From assembly GCA_910587705.1 (NCBI GenBank), contig CAJUMX010000021.1, positions 1 to 43,345 of the forward strand: 43,345 nt of DNA. Direction: 5' to 3'. The DNA comes from an uncultured Oscillibacter sp. GTDB taxonomy: Bacteria; Bacillota; Clostridia; Oscillospirales; Oscillospiraceae. Shown here one piece after another: positions 33,401 to 39,832 of this stretch (its first letter is position 1; each line of letters starts with the position of its first letter). The notes under the pieces are model-generated. The model searched no databases, had not been told where the DNA came from, and was given only the letters and a program-made list of their open reading frames with translations. The position numbers and the translations under genes are program-made.

Positions 33401-34468
33401 CTTCACCACGATGTAATCCAGGGTGGGCTCGAAGCAGGCGCAGGTCTTGCCGGTGATGTCGTTTTTGATTTCGTCCAGGGTGTACCCCAGGGCGATTTTC
33501 GCCGTGAGCTTGGCGATGGGATAGCCCGTGGCCTTGGAGGCCAGGGCGGAGGACCGGGAGACCCGGGGATTGACCTCAATGACGGCGTATTCAAAGCTGT
33601 CGGGGTTCAGGGCCAGCTGGACGTTGCAGCCCCCCACAATGCCCAAATGGGTGATGATGTCCAAGGAGGCGGAGCGGAGCATCTGAAACTCCCGGTCCGC
33701 CAGGGTTTGGGTGGGGGCCACCACGATGGAATCCCCGGTGTGGACCCCCACGGGGTCCAGATTCTCCATGGAGCACACGGCGATGACGTTGCCCACGGCG
33801 TCCCGCATGGTCTCGAACTCGATTTCCTTCCAGCCGAAGATGGCCTTTTCAATCAGCACCTGGGTGATGGGAGAGGCGTCCAGACCCGTCTGGGCGATGA
33901 CGCGAAGCTCTGCCTCGCTGGCCGCCGCGCCGCCCCCCGCGCCGCCTAAGGTAAAGGCGGGGCGGACGATGACGGGATAGCCAATCCGGGCGGCCACCTC
34001 TAAAGCGCCCTCCACCGTCTCCGCGATGTCGGAGGCAATGACCGGCTGTCCGATCTCCGCCATGGCCTCCTTGAAGAGCTCCCGGTCCTCCGCCCGGGAG
34101 ATGGCGGCGGCGTCGGTGCCCAGAAGCCGGACGTTCTGCTCCTGGAGGAAGCCCTCCTTGCTAAGCTGCATGGCCAGGGTCAGTCCCGTCTGTCCCCCCA
34201 GGCCCGCCAGGAGGGAGTCGGGCTTCTCCTTGCGGATGATGCGCTTCATGGTTTCCACGGTCAGGGGCTCTAAGTAAATTTCATCCGCCATGGCCTGGTC
34301 CGTCATGATGGTGGCGGGGTTGGAGTTGCAAAGCACCACGTCCACCCCGGCCTCCTTCAAAACCCGGCAGGCCTGGGCCCCGGCGTAGTCGAATTCGGCG
34401 GCCTGGCCGATGACAATGGGGCCGGAGCCGATGACCAGGACTTTTTTGATACTGGTATCCAGAGGCAT
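30437..34468 (-). CDS. carB: Fusion protein: carbamoyl-phosphate synthase large subunit + diaminopimelate epimerase-like domain
   Basis: An uninterrupted 1343-residue protein. Residues 1 to about 1066 are a full CarB: two ATP-grasp halves (KKVLVIGSGPIVIGQAAEFD at the start; PVIMVLGSGPIRIGQGIEFD in the second) and a C-terminal MGS-like regulatory domain (RLYATDGTAHEIERLG). It makes carbamoyl phosphate for pyrimidines and arginine. From LPFTKMQTCGNDYIFL (~1067) to the end is a complete DapF-like epimerase (LL- to meso-diaminopimelate). The second catalytic Cys is present (GETMACGTGACA, ~1286), but the first, normally in MCGN, reads KMAGNALRC (Ala ~1137). ATG 34468 overlaps the carA stop (TAATG). 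The codon frame is clean through the junction. Confidence 0.93.
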   Translation of the reverse strand: MPLDTSIKKVLVIGSGPIVIGQAAEFDYAGAQACRVLKEAGVDVVLCNSNPATIMTDQAMADEIYLEPLTVETMKRIIRKEKPDSLLAGLGGQTGLTLAMQLSKEGFLQEQNVRLLGTDAAAISRAEDRELFKEAMAEIGQPVIASDIAETVEGALEVAARIGYPVIVRPAFTLGGAGGGAAASEAELRVIAQTGLDASPITQVLIEKAIFGWKEIEFETMRDAVGNVIAVCSMENLDPVGVHTGDSIVVAPTQTLADREFQMLRSASLDIITHLGIVGGCNVQLALNPDSFEYAVIEVNPRVSRSSALASKATGYPIAKLTAKIALGYTLDEIKNDITGKTCACFEPTLDYIVVKLPKWPFDKFADASRSLGTQMKATGEVMSIAPSFEMALMKAVRGAEIGQDSLNRKNTDGAPIWERLRRVDDRRLFTVFEALKSGVSVEEIFSITKIDRWFLWKLRGLADFEKALEGEGLTAERYAQGKRLGYPDETLLRLSGADRLPEEPRKAVYKMVDTCGAEFDAETPYFYSSFDQFCESRAFPRSGRPVIMVLGSGPIRIGQGIEFDYSSVHCVWTLKELGYDVVIVNNNPETVSTDYDTADRLYFEPLYPEDVCHIIDVEKPVGVVVAFGGQTAIKLTKFLDQRGIPILGTSAESIDMAEDRERFDALLERFHIKRPQGRGVLGMEEALAAANELGYPVLLRPSYVIGGQNMVIAHNDEDVRTYMNVILSGKVENPVLVDQYLMGKELEVDVISDGVDVLIPGVMQHIERTGVHSGDSIAVYPPFSIGDRMLKTIVDCSEKLALSLGTRGLINIQYLIYQGELYVIEVNPRASRTVPYISKVTGVPMVDLATRVMVGQPLRSLGYGTGLYPQPPYTAVKVPVFSFEKLTDANAALSPEMKSTGEVLGLGKNMQEALFKGLVSAGYKVESEEKKGVLISVNRRDQPEILDTARKLDELGFRLYATDGTAHEIERLGTSVEIVGKLGQDNRVFQLLEDGRIDYVILTGSTEPEYIRDFIRLNHRCVQLGIPCLTSLDTAGALADILESRYNQGNTELVDICHLRERRETLPFTKMQTCGNDYIFLENFDGQITCPESLCVTFCHRHYGVGADGIILMERSDIADVKMRMFNSDGSEGKMAGNALRCLGKYLYDNGFSTKETLTVETGSGLRTVTLYTTNGKVTSASVDMGKAALDTSALKFTIAEKQVVDYPVRIAGRPYRITCVDMGNPHCVVFCERVDDVDIDFIGPRFEHAPYFPERINTEFIRVVNPSTIKMRVWERGSGETMACGTGACAAVVAAVANGLCEKGRDITVRVKGGELIVHYTDGGVTLTGDAKLVYTGEIEY

Positions 34469-35535
34469 TACCGCTCTCCTCCCTTCATCCATTCCACAAA
34501 CCGGTCAAACAAAAAGGCGGTGTCATGGGGGCCGCCCCGGGCCTCCGGGTGGAACTGGACGGTAAAGGCCCGGAGCTCCGGGTAGTCCAATCCCTCGCAG
34601 GTTCCGTCGTTGGCGTTGACAAAGGAGACGCGGCCCCGTTTCACGGAGCTGGCGTCCACGGCATAGCCGTGGTTCTGGCTGGTGATATAGGTCCGGGGGC
34701 CGCCCAGGTCCCGGACGGGCTGGTTGACCCCCCGGTGGCCGTATTTCAGCTTATAGGTTCTGCCCCCCGCCGCCAGGGCGGTGAGCTGGTGCCCCAGGCA
34801 GATGCCAAAGAGGGGGACCTTCCCCAGAAGAGCTTGAATTTGTTCAATCTGGTAGACGTTTTCCGCCGGGTCCCCGGGGCCGTTGGAGAGCATGATCCCG
34901 TCGGGCTTTTGGGCCAGCAGCTCCTCCGCCGCCGTGGAGGCGGGGAACACCGTCACCTCGCAGCCCCGCGCTTGAAGCTCGTGGACGATGTTGCGTTTCG
35001 CGCCGTAGTCCAGCAGGGCCACGCGAAACCGGGAAGGCCCCCCCTCCGCCGGAAAAACGGCAGGCTGCTTGCAGGTGACGGCCTCCACCACGCCGGTGAC
35101 GGCGTAGGCTTGAAGGGGGCCGAGGTCCGATGGAACCTCGTCACAGATCATAGCGTTCATCACCCCGGATTCCCGGAGAACGCGGGTGAGCTGCCGGGTG
35201 TCCACGCCATAGAGGCCGGGGATGTTCCGCTCCTTCAAAAAGCCCTCCAGGTCTCCCTGACTTCGGAAGTTGGAGGGGTGCTCGCACCGCTCCCGGACGA
35301 CGTAGCCCTTGACATGGCACGCCCCCTCGAAGTCCTCCGGAATGACGCCGTAGTTGCCGATCAGAGGATAGGTTTGCAGGACGATCTGTCCCGCGTAGCT
35401 GGGGTCCGTCAGGGTTTCCACATAGCCGCACATGCCGGTGGTAAAGACCAGCTCCCCCAGGGCCCCGGCCTCGCCGCCGAACCGGAAGCCCTGGAACACC
35501 TGGCCGTCCGCCAATACCAAATAGCCTTTCTTCAT
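34468..35535 (-). CDS. carA: Carbamoyl-phosphate synthase small (glutaminase) subunit
   Basis: Supplies ammonia from glutamine to CarB. The 355-residue protein has the N-terminal CPSase domain (MKKGYLVLADGQVFQGFRFG, FTTGMCGYVETLTDPSYAGQ) and the class I glutamine amidotransferase domain with nucleophile Cys in LFGICLGHQLTALA and His-Glu in FTVQFHPEARGGP. ATG 35535 follows GGGAGGCACCC. Stop and carB start overlap by one base (TAATG), so subunits are coupled. Promoter with a palindrome lies just upstream. Confidence 0.97.
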   Translation of the reverse strand: MKKGYLVLADGQVFQGFRFGGEAGALGELVFTTGMCGYVETLTDPSYAGQIVLQTYPLIGNYGVIPEDFEGACHVKGYVVRERCEHPSNFRSQGDLEGFLKERNIPGLYGVDTRQLTRVLRESGVMNAMICDEVPSDLGPLQAYAVTGVVEAVTCKQPAVFPAEGGPSRFRVALLDYGAKRNIVHELQARGCEVTVFPASTAAEELLAQKPDGIMLSNGPGDPAENVYQIEQIQALLGKVPLFGICLGHQLTALAAGGRTYKLKYGHRGVNQPVRDLGGPRTYITSQNHGYAVDASSVKRGRVSFVNANDGTCEGLDYPELRAFTVQFHPEARGGPHDTAFLFDRFVEWMKGGER

Positions 35536-35574
35536 GGGTGCCTCCCTTGCGCTTATTGGCGCTTTATTCCCTTT

Positions 35575-35614
35575 ATTATGAGGGTTTTCGGCCCCAGCGT
35601 CAATCCTGGATTGA
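35575..35614 (-). promoter_or_regulatory. carAB promoter with overlapping palindrome
   Basis: Minus strand TTGACG (35603-35598), 17 bp, CATAAT (35580-35575). The perfect palindrome TCAATCC-T-GGATTGA (35600-35614) covers the -35. No PyrR attenuator or arginine-type leader is visible in the ~40-nt 5' UTR, so control may be at initiation through this site. Confidence 0.55.
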
Positions 35615-35687
35615 TTTCCGGGCGGAAAAGTTTGGCGGCGAAAGGTATTACTTTTTGTGGAAAATGTGGAGGGCTCCGCCAAGAAAT

Positions 35688-35760
35688 GGGCCGCCCTGCG
35701 TCCGCCGTTGGCGGCTTTACCGCTTACGGCGGCGTACCCCTTGCGGGTGCTCGGCGGCCT
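35688..35760. repeat. REP-like compound palindrome
   Basis: GGGCCGCCCTGCGTCCGCCG..GGCGGCTTTACCGC..GGCGGCGTACCCC..GGTGCTCGGCGGCC, nearly identical to 40754-40826. A cluster of nested hairpins; non-coding. Confidence 0.65.
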
Positions 35761-35817
35761 GCTCCAGGTCCCGGCGCATTGCCATTTTTCAAACAAGGAC
35801 GCCCGCTGGATGCACAC

Positions 35818-35846
35818 TTGACTTTTTGCCGAGCCGTTTATATAAT
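35818..35846 (+). promoter_or_regulatory. Promoter of the PepSY protein gene
   Basis: TTGACT (35818-35823), 17 bp, TATAAT (35841-35846), ~60 nt before the start. Confidence 0.75.
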
Positions 35847-35906
35847 AACTTTGTCATTGTTGTGCCTTACGATGGAAGCTCTCAAAACAAGAAAGGGGTA
35901 TTTGCT

Positions 35907-36698
35907 ATGAAAAAGGCGGAGTTTTGGAAAGGCTTTGGCGTTGGCTTTACGATACTATTGTTACTCATGTGTCTATGTATGACTGCCTTTGCGGCTTCCA
36001 AACGGACTATTGATGTAGAGGACGGTATTGGCCTCTCTATCAATGGGGCAACCTTTATCCCGAGGGATGCCGCCGGGAATCAAGTTTCGGTCTTTATCTA
36101 CAATGGAACTACCTATGCTCCTGTCCGCGCGATTGGAGAAGCTATGGGGCTGGATGTCAAGTTTGACTCGGCTAATCGAATGGTTCAGCTTACCACACAG
36201 GATCGTTTGCTTGCTCAAAGTGGGGCTTCTGGCTCCTATATAAGCGCGGACCGGGCCAAAGAAATTGCCTTGGCGGACGCTGGCCTAAAAGAAGGAAATG
36301 CTGTGTTCCTGAAGGTGAAATTGGAGCGGGATGACGGACGGTATCAATATGATGTAGAATTTTATAGTGGCACGACAGAATATGACTATGAGATTGATGC
36401 CATTACAGGGAAGATTCTCAGTGCAGGTCGGGAATTAGACGATTTTATTGTTCCCGCAGGCACCTCTGGCGGTTCTGCTGGTAACGGAACAATTTCTGCG
36501 GACCGAGCCAAAGAGATCGCCTTGGCAGATGCCGGAATCAATGCCAATGATGCGGTTTTCAAAAAGGTCAAATTAGACCGGGACGATGGTCGGCTGGAAT
36601 ACGAAGTGGAGTTTTATGTCGGCTCCAAGGAGTATGAGTATGAAATCGATGCCGAGACAGGGAGCATCATCAGCCGCGATATAGAATCGCACAACTGA
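35907..36698 (+). CDS. Secreted protein with copper amine oxidase-like N-domain and two PepSY domains
   Basis: A 263-residue protein with signal peptide (FGVGFTILLLLMCLCMTAFA, cut near ASKRT). Next comes a stalk-type domain (ISINGATFIPRDAAGN.., TTYAPVRAIGEAMGL) known as copper amine oxidase N-terminal domain, common in clostridial surface proteins without amine oxidase activity. Then two near-duplicate PepSY units: ISADRAKEIALADAGLKEGN (~112) and ISADRAKEIALADAGINAND (~198), each followed by V.LKVKL.RDDGR..Y.VEFY. PepSY domains are thought to inhibit or modulate proteases in the envelope. Codon use is clearly AT-richer than its neighbours, suggesting transfer. It has its own promoter and terminator. 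Confidence 0.9.
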   Translation: MKKAEFWKGFGVGFTILLLLMCLCMTAFAASKRTIDVEDGIGLSINGATFIPRDAAGNQVSVFIYNGTTYAPVRAIGEAMGLDVKFDSANRMVQLTTQDRLLAQSGASGSYISADRAKEIALADAGLKEGNAVFLKVKLERDDGRYQYDVEFYSGTTEYDYEIDAITGKILSAGRELDDFIVPAGTSGGSAGNGTISADRAKEIALADAGINANDAVFKKVKLDRDDGRLEYEVEFYVGSKEYEYEIDAETGSIISRDIESHN

Positions 36699-36713
36699 AC
36701 ATCCACGCTTGCA

Positions 36714-36746
36714 GGGGCAGTGCTTCATAGGCACTGCCCCTTTTCG
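36714..36746 (+). terminator. Intrinsic terminator of the PepSY gene
   Basis: GGGGCAGTGC-TTCATAG-GCACTGCCCC followed by TTTTC. Confidence 0.85.
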
Positions 36747-36835
36747 GTGGAATCCCCCTTGACAAATGTTCACTTGATAGAAGGAGTGTGGGGCCCGGTC
36801 GCCTGACCGGGCCATCCCCCTGTGAGGCACAACCC

Positions 36836-36875
36836 AAAAGGGACCGTTCCCCTGGCGAAGGCGGAGAACGGTCCC
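36836..36875 (-). terminator. Terminator of the spoVAF-like gene
   Basis: Minus strand GGGACCGTTC..GAACGGTCCC (36875-36840) followed by TTTT. The 36747-36835 stretch holds another GC hairpin (GGGCCCGGTC..GACCGGGCC, 36791-36813) and no gene. Confidence 0.8.
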
Positions 36876-36881
36876 AAAAAG

Positions 36882-38300
36882 CTACGTGTTGTCCCGGCTG
36901 ATGGGCTCCCGCACCAAAAGCCGCCACAGGGCCTTTCCGTGGAAGGGAATCAGGGGGTAGAGATAACCCCGGCCCACCAGGGGCTTGGTGGTGGCCAGCA
37001 GAACGAGGATGCCCAGAATCCCCAGACCGTAGCCCCAGAGGTCAAACACCGCCGTCAGCAGCAGCAGGGCCACCCGGAGGAGCTTGAAGGCGTAGCCCAT
37101 CTCATAGCTGGGCTGGGCGAAGCTGGCCACGGATACGAAGGCCATATACACCAGCACCTCCGGCCCCAGCCACCCGGCCTGAACGGCGAAATCGCCCAAG
37201 ATCAGGGCCCCCAGCATGGAGAAGGAGTTGGACAGGGAATCCGGCGTGTTCAGGGACGCCAGCTTCAAAACGTCCACCAAAAACTCCACCACCAGAAGCT
37301 GCCAGAGAAGCCCCAGGGCGGCGGGCTCCGGAGAGGACAAAAACTCCAGCCACTCCGGCAGCCGCCCGGATTCCTTCACCATCAGATACCAGGTGGGGGT
37401 AATCAGCAGGGAGATCAAAAACACGATGATCCGCAGCAGGCGAAGATAGGACCCCACCAGGGGCGGGAAGTAAAACTCGTTGGCCTCCTGGGTGAAGTCG
37501 AAAAAGGTGGTGGGCAGAATCATCACGGAGGGGGAGTTGTCCACCATCAGCACGATGTTTCCCTCCATCACGCTGGCGGCGGCGCTGTCGGGCCGCTCGG
37601 TATAGCGGACCTTGGGAAAGGGGTTGTACCACTGCTTGGGCCGGATGGCCTCCGCCACGCTCTCCTGGGCCATGGAGAGGGAGTTCACGTCAATGGCGTT
37701 CAGCTTCTCCCGGATGGCGGCGAGCAGCGCCGGGTCCGCCTTGTCGTCCAGGTAGCAGAGCACCGCGTCGGTGTGGGAGCGCCGGCCCACCTTCAGCCCC
37801 TCCATGGTGAGGTGGGGGTCCCGGATGCGGCGGCGGAGCAGGGCCATGTTGGGCACCACCGCCTCCACAAAGCCGTCGTGAGAGCCCCGGAGGACCTTGC
37901 CGTCCGGGGGCTCCCCCACCCCCCGGCTGGGGTAGCTCTTGGCGTCGATCTGGGCTCCGCCCCGGAGCCCCTCCACCAAAAGCAGGGTTTTTCCCATGAG
38001 GACGGAGGTGATAAGCTCCTCCGGGTCAAAGCCCACGTCCACCTCCGAGAAGGAAATCAGCCGGTCGGCGAAGTCCTGCATGTCCGTAAGGCCCTCCAGG
38101 GCGTTTTCCGGCCGGGAGAGCCAAAAGGCCCCCATGCGCTCTAAGGTCTCGTCCAGTCCATAGCCGTCCACCACCCAAATCCGGGCCCGGCGGCCGCCGA
38201 TGCGGTAGTCCCGGCTCACCATGTCCACGCTGCGGCCCACGCCCAGGGCCTGGTCAAAGAGCCGGACGTTTTCCATGTAGTTGTCCGATAAAGTTCCCAT
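36882..38300 (-). CDS. spoVAF: GerA-family spore germination membrane protein, SpoVAF-like
   Basis: A 472-residue GerA A-subunit family protein. The N-terminal two thirds are the cytoplasmic GerABKA domain (SHDGFVEAVVPNMALLRRRI with RDPHLTMEGLKVGRRSHTDA), then VEGNIVLMVDNSPSVMILPT, followed by five to six membrane helices (LLRIIVFLISLLITPTWYLM onward). The HDGFVE motif and NSPSVM.LP.TFFDF agree with SpoVAF, a stand-alone member coded with the spoVA channel in other species, rather than with GerAA, which travels with B and C genes; no partner is present here. Presence implies spore formation. ATG 38300 follows GGAGGTGGCGC. Confidence 0.88.
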   Translation of the reverse strand: MGTLSDNYMENVRLFDQALGVGRSVDMVSRDYRIGGRRARIWVVDGYGLDETLERMGAFWLSRPENALEGLTDMQDFADRLISFSEVDVGFDPEELITSVLMGKTLLLVEGLRGGAQIDAKSYPSRGVGEPPDGKVLRGSHDGFVEAVVPNMALLRRRIRDPHLTMEGLKVGRRSHTDAVLCYLDDKADPALLAAIREKLNAIDVNSLSMAQESVAEAIRPKQWYNPFPKVRYTERPDSAAASVMEGNIVLMVDNSPSVMILPTTFFDFTQEANEFYFPPLVGSYLRLLRIIVFLISLLITPTWYLMVKESGRLPEWLEFLSSPEPAALGLLWQLLVVEFLVDVLKLASLNTPDSLSNSFSMLGALILGDFAVQAGWLGPEVLVYMAFVSVASFAQPSYEMGYAFKLLRVALLLLTAVFDLWGYGLGILGILVLLATTKPLVGRGYLYPLIPFHGKALWRLLVREPISRDNT

Positions 38301-38453
38301 GCGCCACCTCCAAGAATGGGGGTAGTATGCGCGGAAGGGGGAAGGATTATCCACGAACGTGCAGCGGGGGCCGCATTTGACAAACCCTCCGCCGGATGAT
38401 AAAATGTTCCCGCTCCTCGAAAAAGGAGCGGGAACGCTGCGCAGCGGACAGGC

Positions 38454-38509
38454 CTGCGCCCGCAGGCGCGTTTCGAGGCCAACCGCCGCATAGCGGCGGC
38501 TCTTAGGCC
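38454..38509. mobile_element. Small palindromic repeat inserted in the leader of cassette copy 1
   Basis: Reverse complement of the repeat at 459-515, with few changes. In copy 2 the leader reads GCGGACAGGTGGCTGGCCAC across this point, so the palindrome with a few flanking bases is an insertion into copy 1. Confidence 0.65.
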
Positions 38510-38548
38510 GAGATGCTGGCCACGTCCTCCGAAAGGAGGTGAGGCCGT

Positions 38549-38626
38549 ATGCGAATTACGTTACATATCGGAGCCTTCACGGTGACGATTATCGTAAAAA
38601 GCAGAAACCGCCACTCTGGCAAGTGA
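38549..38626 (+). CDS. 25-aa putative type I toxin peptide, copy 1
   Basis: Begins MRITLHIGAFTVTIIVKSRN and ends RHSGK: a short stretch of alternating hydrophobic residues and a basic tail. SD AGGAGGTG (38534-38541) is ideal but lies in a CCTCC-GAAA-GGAGG hairpin (38526-38539) that would hide it, a usual trick in type I toxin mRNAs. The identical peptide is coded at 38901-38978, while the surrounding sequence has diverged, suggesting selection on the peptide. An antisense RNA overlaps its last ten codons or so. Too short for normal gene finders. Toxicity is inferred. Confidence 0.7.
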   Translation: MRITLHIGAFTVTIIVKSRNRHSGK

Positions 38627-38724
38627 CGGTTTCTTAGTCTTTACTAAAAACCAAAGCTAAGGCCAGCCGCCTTGCGCGGCGTTCCCTTTATCCGCATTAT
38701 AGCAATTCTCAAAAGCGCTGTCAA
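38596..38724 (-). ncRNA. Putative antisense RNA of cassette copy 1
   Basis: Minus-strand promoter TTGACA (38724-38719), 17 bp, TATAAT (38701-38696). The RNA would start near 38689 and stop at the hairpin AAACCGTCACT..AGTGGCGGTTT (38632-38605) with TTTTT (38600-38596), ~95 nt. It pairs with the end of the peptide ORF and the 3' UTR of the + transcript. Confidence 0.7.
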
Positions 38725-38900
38725 GCTAGACGGCGCTTTTTTCACGCCTGGGGCCGGCCCCCCGCCTCTCCTTCTTGGAGGATCGTATTTGACAAACCCT
38801 CCGCCGGATGATAAAATGTTCCTGCTCCTCAAAAAAGGAGCGGGAACGCTGCGCAGCGGACAGGTGGCTGGCCACATCCTCCGAAAGGAGGTGAGGCCGT

Positions 38901-38978
38901 ATGCGAATTACGTTACATATCGGAGCCTTCACGGTGACGATTATCGTAAAAAGCAGAAACCGCCACTCTGGCAAGTGA
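38901..38978 (+). CDS. 25-aa putative type I toxin peptide, copy 2
   Basis: The protein is identical to copy 1 (MRITLHIGAFTV...RHSGK). The SD-sequestering hairpin CCTCC-GAAA-GGAGG is also kept (38878-38891). Both copies have the same reading frame and stop, so the ORF rather than only an RNA structure seems to be maintained; the copies could however be a recent duplication. Confidence 0.7.
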   Translation: MRITLHIGAFTVTIIVKSRNRHSGK

Positions 38979-39086
38979 CGGTTTCTTGACGGTTTTTCCG
39001 TCCATTTAAACTGACTCACTAGGGCCAGCCGCCTTGCGCGGCGTTCCCTTTATCTGCATTATAGCAATTCTCAAAAGCGCTGTCAA
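38948..39086 (-). ncRNA. Putative antisense RNA of cassette copy 2
   Basis: Minus-strand promoter TTGACA (39086-39081), 17 bp, TATAAT (39063-39058). The RNA would begin near 39051 and end at the hairpin and T-run at about 38984-38948, complementary to the 3' part of the peptide mRNA. It is partly different from the copy 1 antisense RNA in its 5' half, so cross-talk may be limited. Confidence 0.7.
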
Positions 39087-39103
39087 GTCGGACGGCGCTG
39101 TTT

Positions 39104-39583
39104 TCACGCCTGGGGCCGGAAGCCTAGGCCCGTCTGAATGTCCTCCATGGTCTGCTTGTCGAAGCGGTAGCTCATATCCCGGAGGCCGATGGTGGAGCCC
39201 TTCTTCCGATAGAGCCACAGCACAGAGGAATTCCGCATCTTCTGCGCCGGGGTGATGCCGCCGCCAATTCCGGGGATGAACACCACGTCTTTCAAGCCGT
39301 CGTAGGGCACCCGCTTTCCCCCCAGAACCAGACCCCGCTCATAGAACCGGGCGCAGTCCTTTCCCATTTTCTTGGGAAGCTCCACCAGCAGGGGGCCGAA
39401 CTCCCCGTCCGCCGCCCCCTGGGCCCGGGGGCCGTTCCACTCCAGGACGAACTGTCCGCCGTGGCGGGCCGCCTGGGCCTCCGCCCCCGCCCGCCGCCGG
39501 GCCGCGCCCTTGTTCCAGAACTTCGTGATGGCCACGCATATCCCGATGAGGAACAGGATAAACAGGACAATGGCAATGTACAT
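39104..39583 (-). CDS. Hypothetical membrane-anchored protein
   Basis: A 159-residue protein with one N-terminal membrane helix (MYIAIVLFILFLIGICVAIT), a basic segment (KFWNKGAARRRAGAEAQAAR) and a cytoplasmic domain of about 115 residues with LLVELPKKMGKDCARFYERG, VPYDGLKDVVFIPG and a closing DKQTMEDIQTGLGFRP. I recognise no family. ATG 39583 follows AAGAAGGAGAACGCTT. The stop codon overlaps the tail of the cassette copy 2 terminator, so the two units are packed end to end. Confidence 0.7.
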   Translation of the reverse strand: MYIAIVLFILFLIGICVAITKFWNKGAARRRAGAEAQAARHGGQFVLEWNGPRAQGAADGEFGPLLVELPKKMGKDCARFYERGLVLGGKRVPYDGLKDVVFIPGIGGGITPAQKMRNSSVLWLYRKKGSTIGLRDMSYRFDKQTMEDIQTGLGFRPQA

Positions 39584-39738
39584 AAGCGTTCTCCTTCTTT
39601 ATGATTTCTCCGGGCGTTGTTGATAACCTGCCTCCCTTTTCCGGGACGGGCCCCGGCGCCCGTCCCTCCTTGTGTCGCGTTCCACCGCAGCGGTCCCGGG
39701 GACGCGCTCGTCCCCGGAGAGCCCGCCGGGTGAAAAAC

Positions 39739-39771
39739 AAAAACGCCGTGCAGGTCAAACCCCACACAGCG
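39739..39771 (-). terminator. Minus-strand terminator of RNA-pair locus A
   Basis: Minus strand CGCTGTGTGGGG..CACGGCG (39771-39744) followed by TTTTTG. Equivalent to 28436-28403 at locus B. It ends the long minus transcript and lies upstream of the 39104-39583 gene. The rest of 39584-39738 is GC-rich (hairpin GGGGACG..CGTCCCC at 39699-39716) without a gene. Confidence 0.65.
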
Positions 39772-39832
39772 CGAGAAGCGAACGCTTTTCATGCGGACAC
39801 GGCATCAAGAAAACAACGGCAAAACCCGCCCC

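Larger units (their letters stand above)
38377..38742 (+). other. Type I toxin-antitoxin-like cassette, copy 1 (whole unit)
   Basis: Promoter TTGACA (38377-38382), 17 bp, TAAAAT (38400-38405); 5' hairpin GTTCCCGCTCCT..AGGAGCGGGAAC (38406-38435); peptide ORF 38549-38626; terminator GCGCTGTC-AAGCTA-GACGGCGC plus six T (38715-38742). A minus-strand promoter is embedded in the terminator. Repeated at 38789-39104. Copy 1 carries a 56-bp palindromic insertion (38454-38509) in its leader. Confidence 0.75.
38789..39104 (+). other. Type I toxin-antitoxin-like cassette, copy 2 (whole unit)
   Basis: Promoter TTGACA (38789-38794), 17 bp, TAAAAT (38812-38817), a 5' hairpin, peptide ORF 38901-38978 and terminator GCGCTGTC-AAGTCG-GACGGCGC (39077-39098) with TGTTTT. 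Same plan as copy 1, without the palindromic insertion and with a different stretch (about 38984-39024) between ORF and antisense promoter. Confidence 0.75.

Noticed and set aside
38377..39104. CRISPR array or tandem riboswitch
   Set aside because: Only two long units, no regular short repeats, and each unit has its own promoter, ORF and terminators.
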